DNA from: Planococcus citri
Lineage: Eukaryota; Arthropoda; Insecta; Hemiptera; Pseudococcidae
Reading direction: 5' to 3'
DNA: 64,000 nucleotides
Assembly (NCBI RefSeq): GCF_950023065.1
Contig: NC_088681.1
Location: forward strand, 70,404,836 to 70,468,835
The stretch's first letter is position 1. Every line of letters begins with the position of its first letter. The position numbers and the translations under genes are program-made. The notes beneath the pieces were generated by a model that was not told the DNA's origin, did no database searches, and saw only the letters and a program-made list of their open reading frames with translations. Positions 13,601 through 28,600 of the stretch are shown piece by piece.

Positions 13601-16600
13601 TTTTAGTATCTACCACCCCCCCCCCCTTCAATGAATCTAGCGAAAAGAAAAGGACGTCGGATTCAAATTCCTCGTTGAAAATTACAACGAAATCACTACT
13701 TTCAACATTTGATATGGTCATAGCTTTGCTGTAAAACGCCATGCGCGCCTTTTTTCGCAATTCGAGTCACTGTGCCTCGCCTAAAAAGTCCTCTTTTTGT
13801 TTCACAGTTTGTCAAACAGAAGTCCCATCGCTGTAAAGCTTCTTTTTTTAGTAAAATTTAATTTTTTTCGGAGGCATTAATGCCCTCAAAGTGAGGGTAT
13901 TCATTCTCTGGAAAACCGAGAAAAGTCTGGGGATTTCACTCTCCCGGAAAAGCCGCCAAAAAATCCCCAAAAAATGCCGTTTCCTGTCTTAATTGTCAAA
14001 AAAGTCCTATTTTTGAAAAAATTTTCAAAAATTTTTATTTTTTGTCCAAATTTTTCAATAAGACTTACCTAGGTAATTTTTGCTGTGTTGAAAAGTTCAA
14101 ATTTTTGTCAAAACTGTCAAGAAAATCTCATTTTTTTCCCCTGCATGAATCATCCAGAAAGTATTGAATTTTGCCATTGCTGTGTAAGAAGTTCTGTTGT
14201 CCATAATCCCCCCCCCCCCCTCCTTACCAAATTGTCAAGATAATTATGTTTTTCGCCGGAATTACCGATGAACGTTTCGGTTTTCGTCAAAAAAGCAATA
14301 AAGTTCAATTTTTTGTCAGAATTGCCCAAAAATTCCAACTTTAGCCAAAATTGTTGTCAAAATTCCTTATTTTTGTCAAAAGAGTCTTGCTTTTTGCAAA
14401 AATTGTCTAAAAGTCTTATTTTCTGCCTAATAGCCCAAAAAAAAAAATGTTTCGTGATGTGGAAAAAGTACTTTTATTCGTCAGAATTACCGAAAAAGGT
14501 CCCATTGACATGAAATCCAAATTTGTGTCAAAAAGTACCGTTTTTTTCAAAATTGTCCAAAAATCTTTTTTCTGTCTAAACTGCCATAAAAACATTTGTT
14601 TTCTGTTTACGTCGAAAAATTGGCAAAATTATCAATCTTGCTTTTTTTTCGTTTCATCAATCAAATTTTCTTCCGTTTTTTTTTCGTTTTTTCAAATTCT
14701 GTTTGGAAATTAAAACATTTTTACTTCGAAAGCCCCCCTCCTAAGCTTATTGCCACCCCTCTTTTCCTGAAAATTTAAAAAATCTTATGACGTGTGGTTT
14801 ATTTTTGGGATCGAGCGGCGAATACGAATATCGACTTATTTTTTAAATTCAGACCGCCCCCCCCCCCCCCGTCCACATTGCTTCTCCAAATCGTCATATT
14901 ATTTATTTTCAATTTTCAGAACAACCAAATTTATGCTGTTTTCGTACTTATTTTAGGGTCATTCCATGCCAAACCGGCGGATTTTTGCACGAGGGTTCTT
15001 CGATTTTTTTCAAAATCAGATCTTGTGTAGAGGTCATCAAACGATGACGAATGACGCAAACCGGACATTTTTTCGATTTTTTTTGACGGAGCTGTGGCGC
15101 TTCAAAGTTCTCTAAAATGGCCGAAAATGGAAAATTTCAGTTGCGAATTGCTCCAGTTGTACGTGGTATAGAATTTTGAACTTTTTTTCAAATTGTAGTA
15201 CTTTGAGAGGGTAATCGACAAATCATGTCAAAATCAGTGTTGCCACTTTCTGAAACCTAAAAAACTCGATTTGAAAACTTATAATTTAAATATAACCACG
15301 ATGTCCACCAGTAAAAATTCTGAAAAAATTCTCAGTTTTAGTCCTTTTTATGTAGAATAACATATCAAAAAATTGGAGGGGCATTTTTTTTCATTTTCGA
15401 GAAAAAAAAAATTACAAGTTTTATTTTCATTGCAAAAGTACCATCAGAAACCTAAAAAATGAAAATTTTTGCATTTTTGAAATATTTTATCAATGTGTGG
15501 ACGAATGTGTGAAAAAAATCCCCGTCACCCCAATTTTTTAACGGCGACGACATTTTTTCAACACATTTCACTCTTAAAATAAAATTATAGCACGAAAAAT
15601 GTCAATTCGTTGACAAATTGGGGTGAGGGGGATTTTTTTCACATATTCGTCTACACATTGATAAAATATTTCAAAAATGCAAAAATTTTCATTTTTTAGG
15701 TTTCTGATGGTACTTTTGCAATGAAAATAAAACTTGTAATTTTTTTTTTCTCGAAAATGAAAAAAAATGCCCCTCCAATTTTTTGATATGTTATTCTACA
15801 TAAAAAGGACTAAAACTGAGAATTTTTTCAGAATTTTTACTGGTGGACATCGTGGTTATATTTAAATTATAAGTTTTCAAATCGAGTTTTTTAGGTTTCA
15901 GAAAGTGGCAACACTGATTTTGACATAATTCGTCGATTACCCTCTCAAAGTACTACAATTTGAAAAAAAGTTCAAAATTCTATACCACGTACAACTGGAG
16001 CAATTCGCAACTGAAATTTTCCATTTTCGGCCATTTTGGAGAACTTTGAAGCGCCACAGCTCCGTCAAAAAAAATCGAAAAAATGTCCGGTTTGCGTCAT
16101 TCGTCATCGTTTGATGACCTCTACACAAGATCTGATTTTGAAAAAAATCGAAGAACCCTCGTGCAAAAATCCGCCGATTTGGCATGGAATGACCCTTTAA
16201 TAATTTTCGGCCATTTTGAGATCGCATCAACTGTTTGGGCATTTAAATCGAAAAACATACAAAAAGCAAAGCTCAGAGAATTATTCTGACTTCACAAGAC
16301 TCGTTGGAGGGGATTCAAGTGCGAGAAAATTTTTAAAAACATCAAAAATTCGTTAGATTCGTGAATATTTTAAAATTGAAATGAATAATCCGGATACAAT
16401 GGGAACATTTGGAACTCGCAGTAAATCTAGATTCGGTGTGAAGGGGATGTTGAAACACACAAAAATTTGAAGTTTTTTTTTAATAATCATATTAGATACC
16501 TACGAAATAATATCGAGTGAAATCAGAACTGATTTTCAGAATTCGAATAAATACGATAAAATCGACCCCAGGTTTTGTCCTTACCCTACATGTGTTCAAC

Positions 16601-19600
16601 TGTTCGTGGATACTGCAGTGAGAGTATGAAGGATTTTCCGGCCATTAAAACGTGCAGCATGGTTGTACGTTGGTACTTCTGCCAAAACGAAAATGCCTCC
16701 GGTTTCCTGGTTGAGAACATATATCTGCCTATTCTGGTATAGGTGGGGCTGTAAAAGGTTGACGTTAGGTACGATGAATTATTTTGGCAAAATGAATTTC
16801 CTAATTCCTATATCCCTCCCTAGTGAACGACTGTAGGTAGATGAGTAGATGTACTATTCTGACTCTGTGACAAAAAACATCTCGAATTGCTCGAATGCTC
16901 GGAAGAAGGGGGGAGGGGAATTGTTGAATTCATCATCTCTATACAATGGAACGCGATTTAAGAAAATTTTCTCTTCGCTATGCATAAAGCGACGCAACGT
17001 GTTGAAGATTTTTATTTGTTCTACGTTTTTTTCCTTCTTCTTCTTCACACCTAACGAAGTACCTTATGAGAATATAAATTGAATTTTTATTCGGCGGCGT
17101 ACCTCCGTAGGTAAATATTACCCTTTTTTTTCGGGGTGCAAAATGAAAGAAAAGACGAGCAGAAAGAGAAAGAATGCGATCCAGGTGACGACAATTGCGA
17201 AAGCGTAGGTACAGAAAGAATTACCTTACCTACACTACTGTATGTATAGCTAAAGCTATGCACGTAGGTGGGGTACATAGGCGCATATATGCCTATACAG
17301 TAGGTATATTATGTATACGGATACACACTACACAGAGGGCGAAAAAACGCCAAGTGGCAAACAGGGGTAGGTGAGCATTATTCTATCGAGCTTTCGCAAT
17401 TACACGGTAAACTTTTCAAGGTGCACGTACTCGTACGAACGAAATTCATAAAGCGTGCTATCCTCTTTGACACAGGCAAGCATTTCTCTTTGTCGAGTTG
17501 CCCTTCCCTGCCCTGCCATGCCCCCGTGTCATGTTCGACTCCCACTAGAGGTGGCATGGCAGCTCTATAGGTAGGTATATAGTAAGACATACTGTACCTA
17601 TACTGTACGAGTAGTAGAAAAGCGAATAGGTATACTCGTACACAACACGAGACCCCCGTCGTCGAAACAATATTACAAAGAGAAAAAGTTTTTCCACGAC
17701 GATTTTCGGAACAATGCGTGAAACTTTTTATCTATAAATAATGAGCTCGAAATTGAGGCGAGGTTTGGCTTTTTCAAAAGACATTAAAAATTCTCTCGTT
17801 CACCCTATAGGTCGGTGTGTTTTTTTTCCTTTTTATTTTTCAATTCGACGTATGCGTGCGATTAGTTGGGTTACCTGCGTTTCGACTTTCGAATGCCGAG
17901 ATATATATCGGCTTAAAAATAGAACCCGCCGGTTAACCACCTCGAATTTATGCTGGCGTGTTTGAGTTTTTTGTACATATTTGAAATATACCTACCTTAC
18001 TTACTTATCGTAATACGGAAGTATTTTTAATGAATTGGTGTGTGATTTTTACGTATTTTTTTCTCTCTTTGTTTTCAGAATTAACGAACGCGGCTACCAA
18101 AATACAAGCTTCGTTTCGAGGACATTTAACGAGAAAAAATCAAAAAGGTAACGACCAAGAAGCGTTAACTAAAGAATTGAAACGTCTCGATACAAAGGTA
18201 AGCAAACAGTTGGATAGTTATGGTTTTGAAGTGCCTGTGTTTTGTTCTTTGTTACGAGTAGAATTTCACGTCGTATCGATATCATCGTTTTCAAAAATTT
18301 TCTCAGTGTCTTGAATTTTGACCTAATTTCAAAAACGATCTTATGGAAGGAGTAATTGTAGTTTAGTCTTCATCTGTTTCTCATAAAGTCATAGTAGGTT
18401 AACTCAGTTGCTGATGTTTCTATGCTGTTGTATTGTACAAGACTGAAAATCGAATACGAAATTGAAAATTTGAGGCCGGAGTAATTTTATTTTTATTATT
18501 TCGAAGTGGAATATCGACGAAATTGTGTTTCGTGACGCATTTTAAAAATTATAGAGGGGGTGGGGGTCGAATCTCGAGGTGATTCTTTGAAGGTTCTTCA
18601 AATTGAGAATATTCCTGCAACATTCGTTCGATTAAAACCATTTTTATAAAAATCAAAAACTTATGTATATTTATTTCAACGTTTTAGATTGGTGAATTGA
18701 GCGCAGGGGAGGGGAGGGGGGGGGGAAATTGGTCTCACTTTAGTGACGCACTAATCATAATGATCATTATTCTGATAGTTCGTTGAATTTTTTGTTGAAC
18801 TTTTAATATTTACTTATAGTCCGGCATATGACAATAGGAGTAATTGCACCCCTTCCCCCGCCGATCCACCGGGACAAATTTTTTCTTAAAGGGGACATCC
18901 TAAGGAACATTTCAAAGCAAACTTGAATAAAAAAAAGTTGGCCTTACTTACAAAACGGCGGCCATTTTGATTGACTGGTCTGCCGAAATCGCAGATTTTG
19001 CGTTTCAACATAGGACTGCATGAAATTTTTCAAACCTTACAAAGGTAGATCGAAAGATCATGCAAAAATTTATCACCTGTCAAAATTTCAAGTGCTAAAG
19101 TGCGTTTTTCGATTTTTGATGAATTTTTGAAAATCCCATTTAGGTCAAAAATGAGGGGAAAAATCAAAATTTTACCAAATTGCCAAAGAAAGCAGAAATT
19201 TGGAATAGACCCTATTTTCGACATGCCAAATCGATTGGAAACGGTTTCAACCCGTTTTGAGCAGTTCTGGAGCCTCCAGCAGATTTTTGAAACTCGAAAT
19301 TTCCACAAAATTCCATCAAATTGGAGTTGTAAGAAGAAATTTATTCTAAAAACTAATTTCAATACGCTACGAAGTATTGCAGGTGAATTTCAAGTCATTT
19401 TGGAGCCTCCAGCGACTTTTTAAAAGGTTGTATGGCGTTTTTTTGGAAAATTGAAATTTCCTAAAAGTAGCTAAAAGCTTCAAAACCATTTGAAACCATC
19501 ACGTAGTCTGCGAAGTAAATTTCAGCTTGCCAACTCCATTTGATAAATTAATGTTGCGGGAATTTCAAGTATCAAAAATCTACTGGAGGCTACAGTAATC

Positions 19601-22600
19601 TTCAAAAAAGTCGCTGGAGGCTCTAAAATGACTTGAACCCACCTGAAGTCGTCTTCAGAGGGTGTTAAAATTGGAATGTAGAGTAAATTTCATGTTTCCA
19701 TCTCCATTTGATGAAATTTTGTAAAAATTCAATCTGCTGGATGCTTCAGGAATTTTCAAAAAGTCGCTGGAGGCTCCAAAACGACTTTAAATTCACCTAC
19801 AGTACTTCGTAGCGTATTGAAATTAGTTTTTAGAATAAATTTCTGCTTTACAACTACAATTTGATGGAATTTTGTGGGAATTTCGAGTTTCAAAAATCTT
19901 CTGGAGGCTCCAGAACTGCTCAAAACGGGTTGAAACCGTTTCCAATCGATTTGGCATGTCGAAAATAGGGTCTATTCCAAATTTCAGCTTTCTTTGTTAA
20001 TTTGGTAAAATTTTGATTTTTCCCCTCATTTTTGACCTAAATTCGATTTTTAAATATTCACCAAAAATCGAAAAACGCTTTTTAGCACTTGAAATTTTGA
20101 CAGGTGATAAATTTTTGTATGATCTTTCGATCTACCTTTGTAAGGTTTGAAAAATTTCGTGCAGTCCTATGTTGAAACGCAAAATCTGCGATTTCGGCAT
20201 GCATTTTTCGATTTTTGGTGAATTTTTGAAAATCTTTGAGTGAAAAATGTGAAAAAAATCAAAATTTTATTGACTCGAGCTAAAAATCTAGAATTTATTG
20301 CGTTTGTCTTATTTTCGACCTCCTGAATCGATTGGAAGCAGTTTTTTGAGCAGCTTCAGATAATTTTTACGAAATTATATCAAACACAGTTGAATTTGTT
20401 TGAGACCCTAATTGAAAACACGCTTGTTTTAAACTGTTCTGGGCCTTCCAGCCATGTTTTGGGTTTCCAGATTTTTAAAGCAGATCAAACAATCCATCCA
20501 AATCAATTTTAGCACATCAAAACAGTTTGCAATCGAGTCCAGGTGGTCAGAAATGGGGCACATACCAAATTTCAGCATTCCATGTCATTGTGATAAAAAT
20601 TTTGACCGAAGTTTGATTTTTAAAAAATTCGCCAAAAATCGCAAGACGCAATTCCACACTTGAAGCAGGGTGTCCTGATTTTTCAACAAAACATCCATAA
20701 AATGTTAATTTTTTGCCAAAATCGTCAAAAGCACTATTTTTTTTTCAAAAGTTGTGTTGCCAAAATTGTCAAAAAGATCTTGTTTTTTTGTCACTTTGTC
20801 TGAAAGTTCCATTTTGCTCTAATTGTCTGATTCAAAAAGTCCTAATTATTTTTGAAATTTGGTTAAATCAAGTTTTTTTTACCAAAATTGTCAAAAAATT
20901 CCAAAGATTTTAAAAATTGCACAAAAAGTGGTGTTTTTTTACCTAAATTTTTCAAAAAAGACTCGGTTTCTTAATCAAAATTATCAGTCTCTTTGCCTGT
21001 CGTGATATAGTTCAAAATTCGTAATTTTTTCCAAAATTGCGTTGAAGATTTATTTTTTGCTAAAATTGTCAAAAAAGTTCCCAATTTTGAGAAAATTATC
21101 AAAAAAGCCTTGTTTTTTTGGTCCAAATTGTCAGAGTCTCTTTTTTTGTCATTATTGTGGAAAGTCATAGTTTTTTTTCAAAATTGTGTTGAAGCTTCAT
21201 TTTTTGCTAAAACTGTCAAAAAGTTCAAAATTTAATGATTAATTGTCAAAAAAAGTGCTTTTTTAAACCCAAATTGTCAAAAAGACCTCGTTTACTCGGT
21301 AACAATTGTCAGAAAGTCCTTCTTTTGCCAAAAAGTACCTCTGCCTATCATTTTTATTTTTGCCATAAAAAGGTTCTATTTTTGACAAAAATGCAAAAAA
21401 AACTTGTTTTATGGATTGAATTGTAAAAAAAAGTTCATTGTTCTATCAAAATTTCCGAAAAAGGTCACCTTTTTCTTACAAAATTGTCACCAAATCTTAT
21501 TTTTACCCAGTTGTCCTTCGGATTTCGGCTTTTTTGTCAAAACATTCAAATTGATTTTTGCCCTCACCTAATGTCCGATTTTTCCCAAAATTGTCAAAAT
21601 AAAAGTTTTTTTTTTCAAAATTGCCAACTGTTTTTTGCCAAAAACGTCAGAAAGTCTCATTTTCTTGCAAAAATTGTTCATCAAGTTCTGTTTTTTTTTT
21701 GTTTTTTTTTTGTTATTTTTTTACTCAAACTACTTTTTTATTCGTTCTTTTCTACGGAATTAAAATTTTTTTTTTCGTTGTTCCTAGTTTTTTTTTTTTT
21801 TTTTTTTTTTGTTGAAGGAAAATATTTTGACCCTAAAAAATTGTGGCTTGAAGGGCTTCAGCGTGTTTTCAGATTCGCGTGCTTTCTCGATGTAGCTTTG
21901 ACTAGTTCATAAATTTTTCTGCCAGTTGAGATATCTAGTTTGAAGAGACAGGAAGGGGAGGATGCAGAAAGTTGAATGAAAAATTATAAAAACTGATACT
22001 CCTTTTCTTGTTCGTCTTTCTTCTGCTGAGAAAAAAGATTAAGAATTCACAAACATGAGAAAAGTTTATCGTAATCAGGAATGCGACCCACAACATGATT
22101 ATAGTAGGTAGAATCTGCAAACTCCGGCTTTATGTCAAAAGTCGGCCGTCTGTATCGAACCGAGGCCAGGACTGCTGAAAGTGCTTTTTTCATATTTTTT
22201 TTCTCGCAAAATTCTCCGTCAGCGTCACATTGTTGGCTATGAAATAAAAATCTCTCGAATGACCCTATTATATTCGTACTATACGTAGTAGAAGGAGAAA
22301 AAAATCTGGCGAGAGAGACAGAGACAGAGACACACAGAAGGTAAAAGTGCAATATCAAAGGTACGTCTGAGTAAGTGTGGGGGGTGGGGGATGGGGGAAG
22401 GAGAGAGTTGTTTAACAAATGGCATTACGAAATATATACGCGAAACATGGCATCATTCAACGACAAAACGACGGAAACATTTTGTAAAGGAGTTGCAAGG
22501 TCTTACCTTTTTTTTCTTTCCTATTTTTTTTCTTTTTGGCTGCGGTGAAAAAAAGATGATACAATTTGATATATAGTTATATCTTCATAATATAATGAAA

Positions 22601-25600
22601 GCTCAAGAAGAGTAAGTAATTACTTAAATACTTGTATAGGGTTGTTTCCATAGCAACCGTAAGTATCGGTACGAGTACACGTAGTATGCAGTAATGTATA
22701 GAGTGAAGGTATTTTAACTAAAGAATATTGTTTTTTGGATTTCATTTTCAACCCGTGAGAAGGATTACTGCAGACGTATGGTTTTATTATAGTACAGAGA
22801 ATTATTCGAATGTGATTAAAGTAACCGAGTTCAAAAAAAAATGCTCGTGAAGGTATCGGGTTCATTTGGTGTGTGCGAATTGACGACCTTGTAGTTCAGC
22901 AGGCTTTTAGAGTTTGCGAAAAGAAAAAAGAGAAGTAAAATACGGCGGGAGAGGCCAGTGGGTTGATGGAAGTAAACGTCAACGTTTTATTCAAAATGCC
23001 TTTTTTTTATCGCTATAAATTTTGATTTATGTTATTTTACGAACACCATTATTATTTCTTTTCATCGTGTCAGACAACATTATGCGAAATGCTGTCCTTT
23101 ACAGTAGAAATGTCTTGTGGCGGTGTATTGAGAATGACGTTAGGAAAAGCAGGAGAATTGTACGGTTTGAAGCTATTTTACGTCCTCCTCTCTGTAGGTA
23201 GTACGTATAATTAAGCATCTGAAATGTGGCATAGATAAGCGTACCAAAGGCGAATATTTTTTCGAAATTAGTTTCCGTATTTTGAGAAATTCTATCGCAT
23301 CTTCTCCTCGCTCACTCGCAGTGTCCGTGATGAGCTATCAAACAGGTATTATTATTGTTCTGCACAGTGGATGGACTCTTTTTTTCTGAATTCGTTTTTT
23401 TGAGAGAAAGGACTTTTTCCCAGCAGGATTGGATTTTAACTTTTTGTGTTATTTTAACAAATTTTAACAATAATAGAGTCCGTTTATGGTAAGTTTAGGC
23501 TAAAAAACGGGACTTTTTTGCATTTTATATCAGAAAATATATTTTTTTTTTGGCAAAAGCAAAAGAAGATAATTTTTGAATGTTTTGCCAAAAAATCGGG
23601 AATTTTTTAGCTGTGCAACTTTGACAAAAGCAATACAATTTTAATTTTTTGAAAATTTTGTTAAAAGAAAGATTTTTTCAAAATTTTTACCAAATAAACT
23701 AGCTTGACCTTTTGACAAAAGTTGTCAGAAAATACAAAGTATAACCGTTTTCGGCAAGGGCAGAAATTAATAATTTTTGGATGTTTCGGCAAAAAGCAGG
23801 GATTTTTTAGCTGCAATTTTAGCAAGAACTAATATGAAACTCTGACGATTTCGGCAATAACAGAATCTTTTTGGCAATTCTGAAAAAAAAAAAATTTTGG
23901 CGATTTTGCGAAAAAACATGGCAATTTAGGCAGCAAAGAGGAAAAAATCAATTTGGATGTTTCAACAAAACAGCAGCAATCCGAAGAACAATTGAACAAA
24001 AATAAGATTTGGTGACAATTTTGAAAAAAATGACATTTTTTGGCAATTAGAATATTGAACTTTTTTTCACAAATTAAGGCTAAAAAACAGGATTTTTTGC
24101 ATTTTTGTCGAAGAGTAGATTTGTTTTTTGCAAAAGCAAAAATTAATAATTACGTTTGGAATATTTTGGCTAAAAAAACAGGAATTTTTTAGCTTTGCAA
24201 TTTTGGCTATAATTGGAGAATTTTTTTTGGCAATTTTGGCAAAAGAAGGACTTTTTGACAATTATTATCTACCAAATGAGAACGAGGTCTTTTTCATAAT
24301 TTGTGTTTAGAAAATCACTTTTTTGACTATTTCTTCATGAAATTTAGAACTTTTTGATAGTCATCATCATCATCATCATTGAACTTTGACCCGGTGAGCT
24401 GTTCAGCCTGTCTGGGAAAATGTAGAAGAATTGCTCGCTGATGTACCATCAAGTCTTTTCTTTGGTCTTCTACTCCTCCTGCCAGTTGGAGTGTACTCTT
24501 TGACTTTTTGAGGGGACCATTCATCAGACATTCTGTCAACATGTTTTCAGGTTTTCGCCATTTCTTTCTGTAATCTTCCACTCGTCTAATGATTGGCTCT
24601 GCTCCTAGCTCCTTCAGGATGTCTACGTTCCTTTTCCTATCTCGTCTAGTATATCCTGCTGTGGCTCACATGAATCTCATTTCCGCTGCGGTTACTCTGC
24701 TTTTTATATCCTTTCTCATTGTCCATATTTCACTTCCATACAGCAGCATTGGTCTCACCAGCGTATTGTAGATTCTTATTCGAGTTTCAGATCTGACTTT
24801 TCTTGGAGGTATGGCTCGGTTTATAGCTCCGCTTACTCTCAGGAATATACTGATTTTAAGTTATGCGTCAACTTCTCCTTCATACGACAGCTCGCATCCG
24901 AGATATTTAAAGCTTTTAACTTGTTCTACAGGCAGTCCACTTACAATGATTTTACTGCGTATTGGCTCTTTCCCCTCGAAGGCCATCACCTTTGTTTTTG
25001 ACGACGAGATTCTCATTCCATACTTATCAGCTACTTTCTGAAGATTGTACATATTGCTCTCTGCAAGTCATCTTCATTGTCAGCAAAGACCACCTGGGCA
25101 CCTATACATGATCTTCCCTTTCGAAATCCATTTTGTCATTCCAATATTATTGGCTCCGTATGGCTCTCAAGTCTTCTCGCTAGCATCTTTGCAAGTGCAT
25201 ATTTTGTAAGCAGCATTTAGTAGACTAATCCCACGGCAGTTTCCTGGGTCATTTCGGTCTCCTTTTTTGAAGATCGGTATTACAATTGCAGCTCGGGAGT
25301 CTTCTGGTATGGTCACACCTGATAGTATTTTATTGTAGAAAGCTTGCAGTCTCTTCTTAACAGTTATTGTGGCATTCTTGAATAAGTCTGTTGGTAACTT
25401 ATCACTGCCTGGGGCTTTTCCATTTCTGGAGCTTTTCAAGGCTCCATCTAGCTCTTCCCAAGAGAATGGCTCATACTTGTTCTCCTCATGGTTTCCCACT
25501 TCAATTTCATTGTTGGGATCGCTCCATATGTTTGCGTAGTATTCGACCATTTTTTCATAGTCTGGCGGGGCAATGTTGGCTCTATGTACCTCATCCTCTG

Positions 25601-28600
25601 ATATTCTTTTGATTATTTTGTAAGTACACTTTTGGTTTCAGTTTATATGTATCCCTCTCCATGTTCGCCACAAACCTTTCATATTGTTCATCCTGTCGTG
25701 TTTCTCTTATCATCTTTTTTGTCTTGCGGCACTGTTCTTTGTAGCTTCCTTTGTCTTGTTCATTCTTTGAACTCATCCACTTCCGGAAAAGGTTTTCGCA
25801 AAAAAAGGTAGCTTCAACACAATTTTAGAAAAAATTGGAACTTTTGAACAACCTACTATATGAGAAAAAGTGACAATTGTAGAAATAAAGAACTCGAGAA
25901 CAACTTTGTCAAAAAACAGCACCTTCTTGACTATTTTAGCCAAAAATGTGACATTCTGATGATTTTGGCAAAAAACAGGACTTTTTTGGCTGTTCTTTAA
26001 AAAAAGGATAATGTCTAGTTTGTCAATTTTGGGAAAAATATGACATTCTGGGCATTAGGGAAGGGGGGGTGTTCCGGCAAAGTAACAAAATGAGACTTTG
26101 GTGCCTATTTTGACAAAAAATTGGAAAATTTTTCCGTTATTTTGAAGTAAAACATACTTTTTGGCAACTTTGGCAGAACATTGTACTTTTTTCACGATTT
26201 GAGCTCATAAAAAGTGATTTTTTTGCATTTTTGAAAGTGTAATATTTTTTTGGTTAAGCCAACAATGAATATTTTTCAGATGTTTTGGCAAATGAGCAAG
26301 AATTTTTTAGCTGCAATTTTAGCAAGAGTTAAGATGAAACTCTTGCAATTTTGGGGCAAAAGGACTATCTATAGCTGACACTTTGACCAAAAAACCGAGG
26401 CCTTTTTGACAATTTGGGTAAAAAATTGGACTTTTTGGGCAACTTTTACAAAATTGGAAACGTTTTGACAATTTTAGCAAAAAATGAAACTTTAACACAA
26501 TTTTGGAAAAAATTAGGACTCTTCAACCTATTATGACAAAAGTAAAACTCTTGACAATTTAGACCCAAAAAACGAGTCTTTTTTGATAATTTAGGTAAAA
26601 AAAAAAATAGTAGGTACTTTTTTGACAATTTTTTACAAATTTTAGAACTTTTTGACAATTTTTGCAAAAACGATACCTAACCAAATTTTTTAAAAATCAG
26701 GATTTTTCAACTGTTGACTCGAGTAATTTTTACTTAATTTTTTTTTTTTTTTTTTAATTTAATTTTCGATAATTTAATAAAAAAGCAACCTTTTGAACTG
26801 ATGCTCTCAGATTTGAACAGAACCAAGCTAGATTGAAAGAACATGTTTGAAAACGCAGTAACCTAAATTTCACGTGCTAAAGTTAATTTTTGGATTTTTC
26901 GTGAATTTTTCAATATGAAGAACTGCTTAAATGGGGAAATTAGCCCATCTTTTTCGCTCATATTTCACATCGCGATGAGTAAAGTTAGCGAAGTTATTTT
27001 GCAATCGAAACTTTTCACTCGGCCTCTTAACTACCTATATTATACGAGTAGGTAGAGGTACATGAGATCGTAATATACTTACGAAACGCCGCGTCGCATT
27101 TCAGCGAAGCGAATATTGCGCGTCCTTTTTCAATAGGGCGCAGTTAATAAATTTAACTTTAATACCTGAATTAAAATTATCGCTAGAGAAGAGGCGACAA
27201 AATTGTAAGCACCTACCTACGTGATAAACTCGACGAGTTATTACTCGTATCAATTTTTATTACCCTACATAGTGAATCTGGTATCGACGTTGGTCGTTGT
27301 CGATGTCGTGTGTCTGTGTATTAAAATGAAAAATTACTCGGTATCTGAAATTTTCCGACGAAAATCGTACAAATACGTACGAGTATAAATAGAATCCACT
27401 CGAGAGTCACGAGTGTTGCAATTGCAAATACCTATACGTACTTGGTTGAAATTTTACCATCTTGCATGACTGATGAGTGATAAAGAATGAGGGTGATGTG
27501 TGAATTGAATTTCGAATCGTCGGTCGAATGATTTAGATCCCTGACTGTTTGAAAATTTTCGATTTTCAATGCGTGGGTGGGTTAGGTTGATCGTATAAAA
27601 TTTTAATACTTATATTTCGATACCATATTGTGGGTGTAAATTGTACACATTAATAGGTAGGTAGGTAGGTAGGTCCGAACCGAACAAACCAGCTGCTAGG
27701 TATCTATACTATATCCAATATCCATTCAACTTATTTGTGGGAAAGGTAGTAGTTAAGGTGATTGTTTCAATCATTGTACATGGCAGGCATCAGTTATAGT
27801 GTTGACGAATCGTCAAATGCGAGGTCTATAGGTAAATTGCTTTTGTCGATTTTTACTTTTCTATCTTTTTAGTTGATTAAAAATTGATTAGGTACCTATA
27901 GAAAATTTAAAAAGAGGTAGTCTACGTGCATTATTCTATTTGTGACTTGGGGGAAAAGATTATCTATAGATAATAAGTAGTAAGTACCCAAAGTCTAAAT
28001 AAAATATTATTTTTGAAAACTCGAAGGTTGCGTCGTTAGGTCAGAGCTATTGCTTTTTAGAATATTGGTTGTTTGTTCGCTTTATCGATAGACGATTGCT
28101 TGCATGGCTCTAATAATGTTTTGACTGGATAAAAATATCGAAAATATTGGATTTTGTTTCAAATGAAGCTTCCGGCATCGATTCACTCGATTCCCATTAT
28201 TTCATTTTCTACGAATACCTAATGGGGTGGCTCTTATTTTATTCTCGTGAACGATTTTTCTTGCAATTTTATTTTACTACCATCCTTTAGAATTGTTAAA
28301 TTCTATTGGAAAAAAATCTCCTGAATTCCTGATAATTATTGCCCCCCAACTGTATGTATCCCCCTCCCCTTGCCATACAATTCTCAAAAAAAATTTTAAA
28401 AAAAACAAGAAATGAAATTTTTACGTTTTTAGATTTTTAATCCTCGGATTTGGTCCAGTTTCTTTTGAAAAGCACTATATTTAATAGTTTTTATTCCCCT
28501 CCCTCCAACGTGATGGAAAAAAAAATGGAACCTGAGCCCTTACTGAACTGTCAAAACACAAAAAAAATTCAAAAAATTGAAATTCTTACGTTTTAACATT

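Noticed and set aside
19030..19423. Paired ~110-codon frames on both strands (also near 29072, 30250, 49800)
   Set aside because: These recur because the palindromic element places the same sequence in both orientations; no codon bias or domain.
22047..22418. 123-codon - strand frame
   Set aside because: No domain, no splice context, and it includes a GA/CA-rich low-complexity stretch.
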